Source: Paracentrotus lividus
Taxonomy: Eukaryota > Echinodermata > Echinoidea > Camarodonta > Echinidae
Assembly: GCA_940671915.1 (NCBI GenBank)
Contig: CALNVZ010003435.1
Location: 11,574,963-11,638,962 of the forward strand
Length of the DNA stretch: 64,000 nucleotides
Direction of reading: 5' to 3'
Under the pieces are notes generated by a model that did no database searches, was not told the DNA's origin, and saw only the letters and a program-made list of their open reading frames with translations. Each line of letters starts with the position of its first letter. Position 1 is the first letter of the stretch. This document shows positions 44,408-57,800 of the stretch, one piece after another. Position numbers and translations under genes: made by a program.

Positions 44408-44413
44408 AATAAA
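44408..44413 (+). terminator. Candidate poly(A) signal of the aGPCR gene
   Basis: AATAAA 183 bp after the stop codon, beyond the 3' UTR MITE. Confidence 0.55.
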
Positions 44414-45245
44414 GGTATCCGGTTACTACATGGAGACATATTACCTTATAAATTTGTAATACTAGTAAAGATTTTGAACTCCTTACGAATGCCAGCAAAT
44501 GTTTTTATTCATTCATTTATTTAGCATTCATGGTTGTCAATAATTGATCAAAAATGAAAAGAAGTAAAAGTGTTGAGTCTCTGATAACATTTTTAATACA
44601 CACAAACTACCCCAAATGACCGATCCTCTTCCACATTAAATTCAGCCTTAATCGAATTGTACTTTTTTCTCCCCTTCCTTTTTTTGTGCTTCCTTTACTC
44701 AGCAAACGAAAAATCATAACGAAATTACGAAAATCAAATGGTTTTACGTATTAAATATAACTTATTGTTATTTACGCTCCAAATATTTAATTGAGTTATC
44801 GCAATTGAAAATAAAGTATAGACTGTAAGGAGGCGCATGAATCTTTCAAATCCTGAAAGAATTCTAATATGTAAAGTATTGTTAAATAATAGTTTATTGT
44901 GCAAATAGAGTTTTTTGAGAATGCCAAATTTGATTTGTAAATAATAATAATAAAAAAGTTGTTTAAAAAGCAGTTAGTATCTGCTTCTTATTTTTTTTGT
45001 AATGATGATGATGATAATGACAACGATGATTGTGGTGGTTGTAATGATGATGGCAAAGCCGCTTCTTCTTTAGATCATGATGACGATGGTGATACTGTTT
45101 CTGTTGTTGATGATGCAATGATATAGGATTGATGGCGGTGATGATGATAATGGTGATTATGATGATGATGTTATTAATAATGATGATAAATATGACTTTG
45201 AATAATGACGAGAATGATGGTGGTTATGGTGGTAACAATGGTGGT

Positions 45246-45382
45246 CAGTGGCGGATCCAGGCCTGGGCGGAGGGGTCGCGCCCCCTATAATTTGAAAACC
45301 ACTCATTGACTGTACATGTTAAAATCAGAAAATTTCGGCGCCCCCCTCCCCCCTCCATCCTGAAATCCTGGATCCGCCACTG
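45246..45382. mobile_element. MITE with CAGTGGCGGATCCAGG ends, copy 2
   Basis: 137 bp; CAGTGGCGGATCCAGG at the left is mirrored by CCTGGATCCGCCACTG at the right. Flanked by GTGGT on both sides within a TGG-rich stretch, possibly a target duplication. hAT-like by ends. Confidence 0.82.
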
Positions 45383-46460
45383 GTGGTAGTAATGTTTAAA
45401 ATGCTGCTGATGATGATGATGATTGCGGTTGAAATGATGATGGCGTTGGTGGTGATGATGAAAGTGGGATTGAAACTACGTTTGAAACCAAGTCGCGGTA
45501 AACATGGTAAACACCTCGTTGCTCATATTGAGGGAAAATTGCAAGATGGTGTCCCAACCATAACGCCAAATGTGTATTTCTTGTCAAATTACTACGATGC
45601 TTGGTGGTATTGACACAATACTTATGGCTAATCGATTTCCCGCCCCTTTCTCTTGCCTTTCCCCATTCCTCTCTCTCTCTCTTTCTCTCTCTTTCCTCAC
45701 TCCATCTCTCTATCTTTTCTGTCTTCCCGTCCGTCTAATGTACTCTTTTCATAGCAACCCCTCCACTCACTGTTTCTTTTTTTATATCTCTATCCCTCTC
45801 TTTCTCGATCACACTTGCAAATCTCCTTCTTTCGAGGTCGAGTCATTTTATACATTTCTTTTGAACGTAATTTTTAATCCGTCTGTAAATATCTCACGCA
45901 GCTTACTCATATGTTCTTAAAGTATCAAGCATGATATAATATAATACATAATATTATAATTATGTAATTGATTTTCTGGAGGGACCTTGCCCCACTGAGT
46001 GAATAATCAATTATCATCGACTTCGTATAAAATTAGCTTCCTTTGTCTACTTCCAATTCATTTATTTTATTGAACGATTACTTCACCATCGTCATGATAT
46101 ATGAATATCAATATTCTTTGTTTTCGAGCTACAGTGGGGTCAGTATTTAATTGAGTTATTACAATGCATACAGCGACTTGAATACGGATGGGTTCTCGGA
46201 CTTTCACGAAAACACCCATGAATTCGAATTAATTATTATAATACGATAAAAACTGACTTCCTCTGTTAATTATCAGGTGTAAATACAATGTCATGGTGTA
46301 TAATCGCATGACTTCAACAGAACAAAAACAAAATCATCAGTGCTGACTACTCGAAAGTATTTCGCTGCAACATTTTTGCTTATCAATGGATTTCAGCATA
46401 CATCTTACTCCAATGGTTGTTCATGGTTCTGGTCTACAAACGATATGCCTGATGAGTTCA

Positions 46461-46594
46461 GGGGCCCGTTTCTTGAAATCGTCATAAGTCTAACTTCATG
46501 GACAACCCATAGGGACACGTGTTGTAGAATTAACACGCGTTTCAATGGGATGTCCACGAACTTAGACTTTTGACGGTTTCGAGAAACGGGCCCC
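46461..46594. mobile_element. MITE with GGGGCCCGTTTC ends, copy 2
   Basis: 134 bp; GGGGCCCGTTTCTTGAAATC is mirrored by GGTTTCGAGAAACGGGCCCC. Same family and size as 7549-7682, with the interior in the opposite orientation. Confidence 0.85.
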
Positions 46595-46764
46595 TGATTC
46601 TTTCCTTTGAATGTTGAGGACGCCCCGTGATAACATCCAGCAAATAATATGTCGTTTGCGGATCTTGTTTTGTCATTTTTTCACTGATGATTACACTTCA
46701 GGATTGGAAATGAAAGGGGCACAGACTGCAAAATTGAAATGAGGAGGAGAGCGGACACCAACAA

Positions 46765-46833
46765 GTAGGCCTACGTTCAATGTGTGGTAAGCCTACGTTC
46801 AATGTGCGGTAGGCCTACGTTCAATGTGCAGTA
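46765..46833. repeat. Three tandem copies of a 22-bp unit
   Basis: TAGGCCTACGTTCAATGTG-type units, nearly identical. Confidence 0.92.
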
Positions 46834-47202
46834 TCCCCAAATTAGGAGGAACACACTGACGCCCCGCCTGGTTCCACCACTGGATTATGCTGTCATTTGA
46901 TACAATATACTCTAGCAACAGCGAGGGGACAAGTACCAGACCGAAATTAAATCATTGCATTCTGGATATGACAAGTTGGTTGTTTCAGTGATATAGTTGA
47001 GATATTGGTAAAAAGACTCCCAAGCATAGGATTGGACGGATTTTCGCTCCAGGGATGCAGCAGAAACCGTTTTCTTGAAGATTGGGTCAATTTATCATGA
47101 ATCTTGGAGGATGAATTTGGACGAAAAGATGGAGACTTAAACGTCTTTATCATGTCTGAGGGTATTCTTCAAAAAATGCATAGTGTTTATCAATTATATT
47201 AT

Positions 47203-47224
47203 TGGTATGATGATGATGACGATA

Positions 47225-47296
<72 letters not shown>

Positions 47297-47338
47297 ATGA
47301 TGGTGGTGGTGGTGGTGGTGGTGGTGGTGGTGGTGAAT
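47203..47338. repeat. (GAT)n-(GGT)n microsatellite
   Basis: About 30 GAT triplets followed by about 11 GGT triplets. Open frames here encode poly-Asp, poly-Met or poly-His on different frames and are artefacts. Confidence 0.95.
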
Positions 47339-48818
47339 GATGATAAGGAGGAGGGGAAGGAGTAGAAGGATGATGATGAGAAGAAGGAGGAGGAGGTGTT
47401 CGAGGAGGAGAAGGATCAGAATGATCATGATGATAAGGATGATGAAAAATAGATGTTGTATGGGAATTGGGATTGTCTATTGCTTAATTGCTGACTGGGC
47501 ATTAAATCGCCAACATCAATTTGGGCCAAATCAGACCTTTTCTCCGTTAAATAGAATACGAATTTGAGTCACTCACTTGATATTAGATTATCCTTTTGTT
47601 TGCACTACACATATATCTGATAGCAACGTGTAATCACATAAAAAAGTGATTAGAAAAAGAAATATTTGTGATTGTTAAAAGAAATAACCAATTGCTTTTA
47701 TTTATAGGTAATGCAAAACGTGGCATTAAAGTCTATATCAATTGATTTGAGGCATGTCAGGATTGTTTAAGTTATTAAGGTTGGCAATTTTTCTTTTTTA
47801 ATGGGCATCAATTCAGACATGGTAAATAATTTTTAAAGGCTTATTTGTGAGAATTCAAAATATGATTAGTTATGGATTATGGTCAGATAAAGATATCGTA
47901 TGAACGACTTTCAATTAGTAATATACCACAATCAAGTGGACATGAAAAGATGGACATCAACATTCAAATAAGGTGAGTATCGTATAACACACCGGTATCT
48001 ATTTTTTTTTCCTCTTCTTTGAACGTGTCCTTGTATGTTTTTTTTTTCAGAGTGTAATACTTTTTTTTATTTATTTATAACTATAGTACTTCATAATCAT
48101 GTTAATAATTGAAATGTATGGAAATGTATTGACCCCCGGGTGGTATTTATTATCTATTTAACTATATTTTTATCAAGAGTACGTGGACATTAATCGAGAT
48201 ATGAATTGTGTTTCTAATTATTATTTACAGTCGTTTTCTATTTCCTATGTAAATCCTTTGCTCAATGACCAGGCTGCACGCGAATTCATTCTTCGTTCTT
48301 CGTATTTGTTAATGTTGTTATTATGTTTGTTTTACATGTTTCGGTTAAGTAATCCCTCCCCTTAACTATTTTGTTCTGACTGAAGTTTATCGAAGGGGAA
48401 CACGTATTTTTATGCCCTTCCTACTCTTGCTGCCAAAAACTGTGATAAACGTTAATTCTGTGATTATAATGTATAAACTTCAAAGAAGAAGTTTATGTTT
48501 ATGTTTATGTTTCAATCATATCCCTGATAGGATAGTAACATAATCACCTGATTATTATAAATTACAATTTATTTAATTAAATGTTGTTCAAATATTTCCG
48601 AATACTACTAAGAAATATATTTATCATTGAATCCATACCATGTATCATGTATTAAATCGTATTTTCCGAATTGCATTGTTCAAATATATACCAAAGAGAT
48701 TAACAGTGTCATCTATTATTGCAAAACCTATCATTCTTTATAACCCGATAATATTCCCCCTTTTCAATATCACCAATTAAAACACTGACGCACTTCCATT
48801 GATCATCAAGACGCACAG

Positions 48819-48918
48819 ACGACGATGGTTCCTACTACAAAACCTGTTACCATGGCAACCACCGATCAGACATCGACTACTTCGAGCTGTATGGGTTCTT
48901 GTATCTCAACAACAGAAG
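48819..48918 (+). CDS. Thr/Ser-rich linker exon
   Basis: Reads [20 protein letters not shown] and ends SCISTTE plus one base, the phase needed by the first EGF exon. A second frame is also open but ends in the wrong phase. Acceptor CACAG, donor GTAATG. Confidence 0.55.
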
Positions 48919-51900
48919 GTAATGCGTCAGCCATACCGCTATTAATCGAATATATATTTTACCAATAATAAAGTATTTTTCATAAGTGGTAATGTTCGGT
49001 TTTGCCTAGGGTTCACCGATGTGACTGGAATATCTATATATTTTATTTTTGTATGTTCGATTTTTGTGTACGTCTTTTTGACTTCCATGTGTAGTTGATG
49101 TAGTAGTTTTTAAATTTATTGTCATTCGGGAAAAAGAATCGATGATTATCAGTCAAATTCTTTATTATAAAGATCAGGTATCAAAAGTGCAAATTTGGAG
49201 GGATTATACAAAAACTTATTTTGGCACCATGTAATTTGATTTAATATATCACAATGTTGTATGTAATATGTTTATTGCAGACGTTACATTGGTTCCAAAA
49301 GTAGACAACCCATTTAATTTTTTTAATCGACACTGATAAGTCAGTGAGGACCCCTCCGTATTTTTTATTTTTTTAAACATGAATATAATTATGTTTTCCT
49401 AGTTTTTGAATGAGCTAAAAATTTGCTAGCTATGATTCATTTGTATTGAACATATTGTCGAACAGTGTGTACACATTTGTATAATACTATCCTGATCACT
49501 CTGAAATTTATTTTACATTTCTTACTCAAAGATGCAGTTTAATCTTCATTAATTCTGTGTCAGTTGACAGGTCAAATACATTGTACCACACAGAAGTGGC
49601 GTTATTTTTTTGGTGTGTACATGGAATCTTGCGGCGCCCCCCCCCCCGATATCAGCAGTGAACCGTTGGCGAGTGAAGCCCGTAGAAATGTATGGCCCCA
49701 ATGTACCCGGTATGAGGTCACTTTGACCCTTCATCTTTTAGATTTCAGATCAAATAAATTGTAGCACATAGAGAGTGCGTTTTTTGTTTACATGAATTGT
49801 GCCCCCCCCCCCCCCGATATCAGCAGTGAATCCGTGTGCGAGTGAATCCCGTAGAAATGTATGGCCCCAATGGACCCGGAATAAGGTCAATTTGACCCTT
49901 CATCTTCTAGAGTACATGTCAAATACATATCACCATACAAAAAGTGCGTTTTGTGTACATGAATCTGTGTTTTGTTTCCCCTAATATCAGCAGTGAACCC
50001 GTGTGCGAGTGACCCCTGCAAAAATGGAGGTACATGCTCGGAGGATGGGGCGGGAGGTTTCACCTGCGCATGTGCAGCAGGCTATCTTGGCCGAACTTGT
50101 TCTGCAGGTGAGTGGTTTTTTACATGTTTAAGATCACATGGGCCTTTGAATGATTTAGTTATCCAGAGAGAATTTCTGGTTTTAATGAAATATTGTAACA
50201 TATCCTGAATTTTAAAGGGATTGTTTTACTTAATTCAGGATTTAAAAGAAATACTCTTCCAGGTATTGTTGTAATCATAATTACAAGTCTTTATGTCAGA
50301 CAAGAATCATGTCAGATTTTAAAGCTAATTCGTTGTTTAAATGACGAGATATTGATGACTAAATATCCCATTAGAAGAGCGGTTTAGCCGAATAATTGTG
50401 CAAATTTTGACTAAAGCATGAAATTTCTACCAATGATAGTACATGCCATAACTTTCATTTTAAGATCGGGAGGTAAGTCAGGTTTGACCTCTGATGACCT
50501 CCAGAGGTCAATGACCTTTAAATATCAAAATATTGATATTTTGCGTCAATTCTCTGTGAATGGCATGATAATAATGTAGGAAACATGCATTTTATGTTGC
50601 AATCAAGGATTATGGTGGTATCTCAATTCGCAGAGACGTCTCCGAGACTTTTTTTCCGTCGCGGAGACGTCTCAGAGACGTTTCCGCGACAATTTTCAGA
50701 ACTATCTGAAAGCTTTAAAAAACAGTCCCAAATCTGTCTTCAATACTTGCGGGACGTTCTGCTACAAATCTAGACCACATAACAAATCTTCCACAAGTCA
50801 CGAGGATCTCGGAGACCTCTCAGAGACGTACTCGCAACAAGTGTCAAAACCGTCTCCAAGCCGTTTCCAAACTGTCTCAAATAGTCCCATATCTGTCTTA
50901 ATGTAGTTTCTGCTATTCACGCGACTCATGAAACTTCACAGGGACTGAGGAGACGTCTCGGAGACATCTCTGCGACAAGTTTCAAACGGTCTCCAAGCCG
51001 TTTCCGAACTGTCTCAAATAGACCATATCCGTCTCAATGTAATTTCCCTGATTCCAGCGGGACTCATGAATCTTCGTGGGGACTGAGGAAGGTCTGAATT
51101 CTTTCGAGACGATCTCTGCGACAAGTTCAAAAACCGCTTCCAATTAAGCCGTTTCCAAACCGTTCAAAGTAATTTCTTTGCGAAGTGAATACCACCATTA
51201 GTAATTATAAACAGGTTTTATATTTGAACTCTGGAAAACAATGAAAGGTTAATGGCCTCTCGAAAACATCAAAATATGAATTATTATGGTGCGTTATTGG
51301 TAAAGGAGGACGTTGCTGTAATGTAATATTTTTTAATTTATTTTTTGGTTTAAAAATGAGACATTCTTTCCAGAGCAACTGAATACTCAATTTACAGTTT
51401 CTACCTTTCACATCTGAGGACTGTAAAAGGTTATGACCTCAAAATAAAAATATTTCATATTTGGCGCTGTTATAAAATTTTGGGTAATTCCATGTACATT
51501 TACGTATTTTAGTCTGTTGCAGTTTCACTTTTGCAACTTTGAGCATTGGTAGTTATCAACAAGTTATACCCTTTGTTTTTGCGCCTTTTGGTGCATTTTA
51601 GGCAAGAAAGAGCGCTTTACAATTTAGAATTATTGTTAATTTATTACCGACTATTATTATTATTAATTACAATGGTTGCCTTAAGGTCAAAGTTGCCTAT
51701 AATACTATTACACGTCAACTACTGATAAAAAGACAATACGTTTCCAGTAGCTGATGCGAGGAATTTCCGTACTCTTAATCATAGTTTTTCATAGCCGTTC
51801 CCTGTCGAATCCGACTTGATAGAGCACATGACATCCCATATTCTCCACTAGAGGTGGATGTTTTGGCAGAGCTGTACCGAAGGGGGTGGTGAAGGGCAGA

Positions 51901-54824
51901 TCTGATGTTGTCACACGGGACCATCGGGGTTTTTAGTCCTCGAAGGATTGTATCCCTAAGAAGTTAACCCGACGGCTTTTCTCGAGTCGGGTTCATCACG
52001 GTGTTGCTTATCCTCGAGGGATAGTTATCCTCGAGATAAGTGAGGGCTCGATGATCGGAAGTACAATTGTATGTAGGCGTGCGCTATTTATTTCCCCGTA
52101 CTATATCGAAAATCTATCATTGTGAGAGCATACTGATGCAATTTCTCTGAGAAAACAATTGCTGAATAACCAACAAGGTAGTGTAAAACTAACGGCATTT
52201 TTCACCCTGATTCGTAAATTTTGATATTTCACAGAATGTGATGGTGAAAGAGAGTTTGAGGGGGTAACCTTAATTGTTTGTATATTTAGTAAGCTTATAG
52301 TTTCATTTTGATCATAATAGCGTGTACAGGTAAATTTGTTGTAGTGAAGGGGTGCAATGTGGCATTGAATGCTTGTCTGACATAGCAACATTAGTGCAGG
52401 TAATATGGGCAGTCCTAAACGGCGGAAATGATTCTGGTACTTAGTATTGGGATGAGGCATCAATCTCTTTGCTACGATTTTTTGGGGTATATTCACAGTA
52501 TTAATATAAATAACTATAAGGCCTATATTGATTTGTATAATGAAAACAATATTAAAATAATATATAAAGAAATAATATACAAAATACAAAACAATGAAAT
52601 ATATACTTTAGTCAAAGTATTTACTGAAGGTCTTATAATTTCAAATCATATCTTAAAGTTAACGATTTTCAACATTTAAAGCAAATTCCAGACATACGTT
52701 TTTTAAAAATACATTAAATACATATGCCCATATTACCTGCATATGCAGTTAATATGGGCAATTTGGTGATGACGTCAACATTTGAGTATTGCAGTCAAGG
52801 GTGTTGGTGATAACTGTTTTTCTTCACAATAAAAGTTAGAGCAGTAGTTATTGATTCATATAACCAAAGATTAGACAGTGTGTCATTTGTAATTTTATGC
52901 AAATTAGGCAAATGATCTTAGGGGCCCATATCACCTGCATGTACCCTATCTCACTTCGCGGAAACTATACTTTGAGACTAATTTGAGACGTTTTGGAAAC
53001 GGCTAGGATATGGCAGTACCTCTTTTTATCGCGGAACTATAGCTTTGAGACTATTTGAGACGTTTTGGAAACGGTAGGATACGTTTTTGGAATAACTTGG
53101 TCACGGGAGACGTCTCCAAAATGTCTCAAAGAACGTCTCTCAGTACCCGCGAAGTTTCACGAGTCGCCGGAAACTACAATTGATGACGAATTTGGGTACT
53201 ACTTTGAAGACAGTTTGGAAAACGGCTTTTGGAAATCAGTTTTGACCATTTGTCGCGTGTACGTCTCTGAGAGGTCTCTCAGTCTTCGTAATAATGGAAG
53301 ATTTTGTCAGCGTTCTAGATTTGTAGCGGAAGACGATCTTTCTGGAGTTTTGAGACAGATTTGGGACATACTTTTTTTTTAGTTTTGAGACAGTCTGAAA
53401 ATTGTCAGCGGAACGTCTCCTGAGATTCTCCGCGACGAAAACATAGTCTTCGGGAGACGTCTCTGGAAACGGAGATATTCCCAACATTGAATTCTTTTAG
53501 TGTAACACTGAAATTGCTGTTTACTATCTTCATGTTTTGTCAGGTCGATTCACTGGAGAAATGACGCCAAATATCAAATTTTTAATATTTTGAATGGGGT
53601 CTTGACCTCTTGGAGGTTCATCAAGGGTCAAATCTGATTACCTCTCCGATGCTAAAATGAATGTTAGCATGTATTACCAGTTGGTTAAGAATTCATACTT
53701 AGTAAGATTTGCCACAATGGCTAAAAAATTGTGGGCTAACAGCCTCTATACATAGCTCATAGAGCCACCTGGTAGCTTATGGTAACTTCGTCTTAAGATT
53801 GAATAATTTTTAAAATCTAAAATATTTTAACTTTATATTGGGATGTATGTAAATTGAATGCTAAGATATATTCTTTTTTTTGTATTTTAGGCTTCCTCTA
53901 GAACCAGTTAATCTATAGGTACTGAATTCATGTGCCCCCCTTTTCCCCCCTCCACAACACACACAGCTCAGATTAGGAAGCTCTACAAAGTTTCTCAACC
54001 ATTTAAGGAAGCTCATTAGCATTTCCATTATCATCTCTTCATCTCTTCTCTCCTCATCTCTCTTCTCTCCTCTCCTTCATCTCTCTTTCTTCTTCTCTCT
54101 CTTCTTCTCCTCTCTCTTCTCTCTATCATTGTCTCTATTCTATCTGATGTCTCTATCTCTTTCCTCTCTCTCTCTCTCTATCTATCTCTCCTAATCTATC
54201 TCGGTCTATGTTATCCTCCCTCTCTCTCCTTTCTATGTATTTCTCTCTCTTCTCTCTATCTATGTCTCTATCTATCTATGTCTCTATCTCTCCTCCTCTC
54301 TCTCTCCCTCTCATCTTCTCTCTTCTCTAATCTCTCTCCTATTCTACTATCTCTCTATATGTACTATCTCTTATTCTCCTCCTCTCTCTCCTCTCTCTCT
54401 CCTCTCCCTCTCTCCCTTCTTNNNNNNNNNNNNNNNNNNNNNNNNNNNNNNNNNNNNNNNNNNNNNNNNNNNNNNNNNNNNNNNNNNNNNNNNNNNNNNN
54501 NNNNNNNNNNNNNNNNNNNNNNNNNNNNNNNNNNNNNNNNNNNNNNNNNNNNNNNNNNNNNNNNNNNNNNNNNNNNNNNNNNNNNNNNNNNNNNNNNNNN
54601 NNNNNNNNNNNNNNNNNNNNNNNNNNNNNNNNNNNNNNNNNNNNNNNNNNNNNNNNNNNNNNNNNNNNNNNNNNNNNNNNNNNNNNNNNNNNNNNNNNNN
54701 NNNNNNNNNNNNNNNNNNNNNNNNNNNNNNNNNNNNNNNNNNNNNNNNNNNNNNNNNNNNNNNNNNNNNNNNNNNNNNNNNNNNNNNNNNNNNNNNNNNN
54801 NNNNNNNNNNNNNNNNNNNNNNNN

Positions 54825-54868
<44 letters not shown>

Positions 54869-57800
54869 TCTCTCTCACTCCGTACAGAGGCGACTGTTGA
54901 TCCCTGTGACAGTGGCCCTTGTTTGAATGGAGCATACTGCTCGCAGACTTTAGGAGGACTTTTCTGTCGATGCCCATTTGGTTATGGCGGGGTCTATTGT
55001 GAAACGGGTGGGTAATTACGAACTTTAATATATGTTCCAATCATAATTCGTTGCAATGCAATATTCCTGTTGATATGGTCAATCAAAGTAAGTTTAGTTC
55101 CATAGATTTATTTTACCGTCATAATTTATATGGTAACCAAAAAAGAAGAAAGTTCGTTTCCAAAGTGTAAACTCATATACTTGTAGGCTTATATTTAATA
55201 CGCATTTAAACTAAGAAAAATTGCTGGCAGTAGAAACAAAAGCAAAGAAGTTCCTCAACGTTCACTATACATTTATAGACTTATTTCCCACAAAATATTT
55301 TGTTAACTTGTATTTGATGTGTGTTGTTGTGGTAATAATTGGACACTTTCCATTATTGTCGCTTATCATTCTTAGATTTGACTCCTAACTTCAACTTTTC
55401 CCAAGCCCGAGGATTAAGTCCGGCTGACTTCGGTGAGTACGATATCCAGTTTTTAGAATATATATCAATTTAAATGTTATCAAATGTTTTAAGTGTATAA
55501 TAATAGTAAATTAATCCACCTTCAATTCCCACATATACGAATTGATACACGTCATTTTTTTCAGATAGTTAAAAAAAAATTATCATTATACACGTCTTAA
55601 ATTGAAAATCTTATACATATACCAATTGTTGAAAAAAAAACAACAAGAGTTTGGATATTATCACTTCCAAAATAAAATGAAGTAATAATTGAGAAATAAT
55701 GCCATTGCCATTCCTTAAGTCAAACTAATTATATACATGGATATATAATTATGTTCTTAAAAAAATGGCGTTGATGATTATCGGACGTACCGTATGATAT
55801 ATGAATATGACAATATGCATACAATGATATATTGACGTTCTCATAATTTGTTCACCCTTGAACAGGAGTAAGCAGAAATGCAGACCAGCCCTATTACATG
55901 CTGTCAGAACATTACAACCCATTACAAACCACGGTGGGAAATGAACAACAAGATATTACAGAAGTACCATGCAGAGATAATAGGATGGATTGCATTCGAG
56001 TCAGTGGTATGTGAAATCAGCATCTTTTCTATAAAGTAACTAAAATATCTAGGCCTACTAATGTCCATGTTTATACCACTTTTCGGGACTTTTTGAGAAA
56101 ATAAATGTAGGCTTGTTATTTGCATTTGTGTTAATTGTGACAAATCATTTTAGCGTGTTTTGCTGATCAGTACGTATGAATGAAAACATTTTCAAAGTAG
56201 ATAGTCTGGTTTTATTTTCTGTATAAAACATATAAAAATCAAAGTGTAACAATGATGGACATGAGAATATTACATATCATAACATAACATTTTAAAAATA
56301 AGCAAATATGGATCATTTGAAATACATTTCATCTCTCTGTTTACCATGCGCGTTCTTTAACAGGATCTACGTCACACCTGAACCCGATGACGTCATTAAC
56401 AGGGACCTGTTTACACGAGGTGGAGAACTGTCCCCAGGGCTTCGCCATATCCATGTGGATCTTCCTCGACACAGCAGCCATTGATGGGGTTCCTTCCAAG
56501 CTACTCTCAGTTGAAGACGGCACCCTTAATGTTCCCTATGTCCGGTTGATGATCACTGCCCAACGAGAATTGGAATTTTCAGGTATTAAGTTAAACCCTA
56601 TCAGACTGGCATTTTCAAGAGAGTTTTGACTGGGGGGGGGTCAATTTGACCCCCCCCCCCTGAGATCTCGACGCGGATAGCTCCGCTCGCGGCGAAATTT
56701 TGCGCGAACGTCGCTGCACATGTAAAGGGTGTCGCTGGTATGTTTTTTTTTTTTTTTTTAAATTCACGTATTTAATTTATGTAATTTAATGCATACTCAT
56801 GTATGCAAATTAGATGTCTTTTTCATGGAAATCGTTAATATTCATTAATAAATATAGCTATGAAGCCCAAATTTTTTCTAAAAGTTGCTGAGTAGCAAAG
56901 ACAACAGTATTGAATAGACAAATTCAGAAATTTCAAATTAATTCTTTTGTTTCTATTGTTTAATGATTTCTTATGTATTCTATTGTTTTTATTTCTTATG
57001 TATTTCTTTGTTTTGTAATTTTTATGCTTGAGAAATGTTTTTGACATTATAAAGACAAATTTAAATCGATCAAAGCTCAGAAGGCACAATTATCAGTGTT
57101 ATAAAGAAATTTAGAAAAAAGCAGTATTTGTACACAAACGCATGCAAAAGTGACGATTTTCGTTCATTTAGGCTGACATGCGATTACGTAATGTTGCGTA
57201 ACGCAACACAGAGTATCCGATTTTTTCGAACTTGGTGTCAAAATTTGCGAGACACTTGAAAGAAAAAGTCATAAAGGCCGGGTTGCGATTCGCAGCGGTT
57301 GCAGCGGCAAGTCGCGGGGCATTTCGCTACAGGGGGGGGGTCAAATTGACCCCCCCCCCCAGTCTGAATAGGGTTAAACTGCATCGTGACTTTGTGCTTC
57401 TTTAGTACTTCTTGGAAATCAGTGAATATACAATTAGGTCTACATCTTATTTTATTTTTGCAGCCTGAGAGTATCGATTCTTTAGATAAGATTCTGCTTT
57501 GTGACATTCTTACTTGGATATCATTTATATTGCTGTAAATAATTCTGAAGAAATAATTTTTCGTTCACTCTTTCCAATACAAAATGTATGTGAAGATTAC
57601 CAAATAGGCAGTTTTCTTAGTCTAAATATTATTGTTATGGATAGCAACAGCCACTTCAAATACACAAAAAGGGGGACATAAAATGCTATATAGACCTTAT
57701 TATTTATTTTTTATTTTTTTCGCTTTCCTTTTCAGTGAATGATGGTACAACTCTAGCAAAGACAACAATACCTGCCGGTAAGGTCCGATGGAATAGATGG

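Larger units (their letters stand above)
44414..48818. other. Intergenic region or upstream introns of the EGF/LamG gene
   Basis: Contains degenerate ATG/GAT repeats (44998-45245, 45405-45470), a hAT-like MITE, a GGGGCCCG MITE, a 22-bp triplet repeat, and a GAT/GGT microsatellite. No exon was recognised. Earlier exons of the next gene, including its signal peptide, could lie here or be missed. Confidence 0.5.
50340..53780. repeat. Giant imperfect palindrome, arms about 850 bp, loop about 1.75 kb
   Basis: The left arm (about 50340-51200) and the right arm (about 52945-53780) are inverted complements. The outer parts share the TTCATTTTA-GATCGG-GAGGTAA block, GACCTCTGATGACCTCC-like and GATATTTTGCGTCAATTCTC-like sequence; the inner parts are a GAGACGTCTC-family element in each arm. 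The right arm is more degenerate. It lies wholly in the intron between the two EGF exons. Confidence 0.78.

Noticed and set aside
47104-47428. Poly-Asp, poly-His or poly-Met frames
   Set aside because: Direct translation of the GAT/GGT microsatellite.
48819-48918. Alternative reading [12 protein letters not shown] of the first EGF/LamG gene exon
   Set aside because: It is open and protein-like but ends two bases into a codon, which does not match the phase of the next EGF exon.
52101-52589. Minus-strand open frame of 162 codons
   Set aside because: It crosses a TIR element in the loop of the large palindrome; the composition is AT-driven (Tyr, Phe, Ile) without domain features.
53065-53382. 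Open frame with [16 protein letters not shown] sequence
   Set aside because: It is a translation of the GAGACGTCTC repeat; similar frames occur in its other copies.
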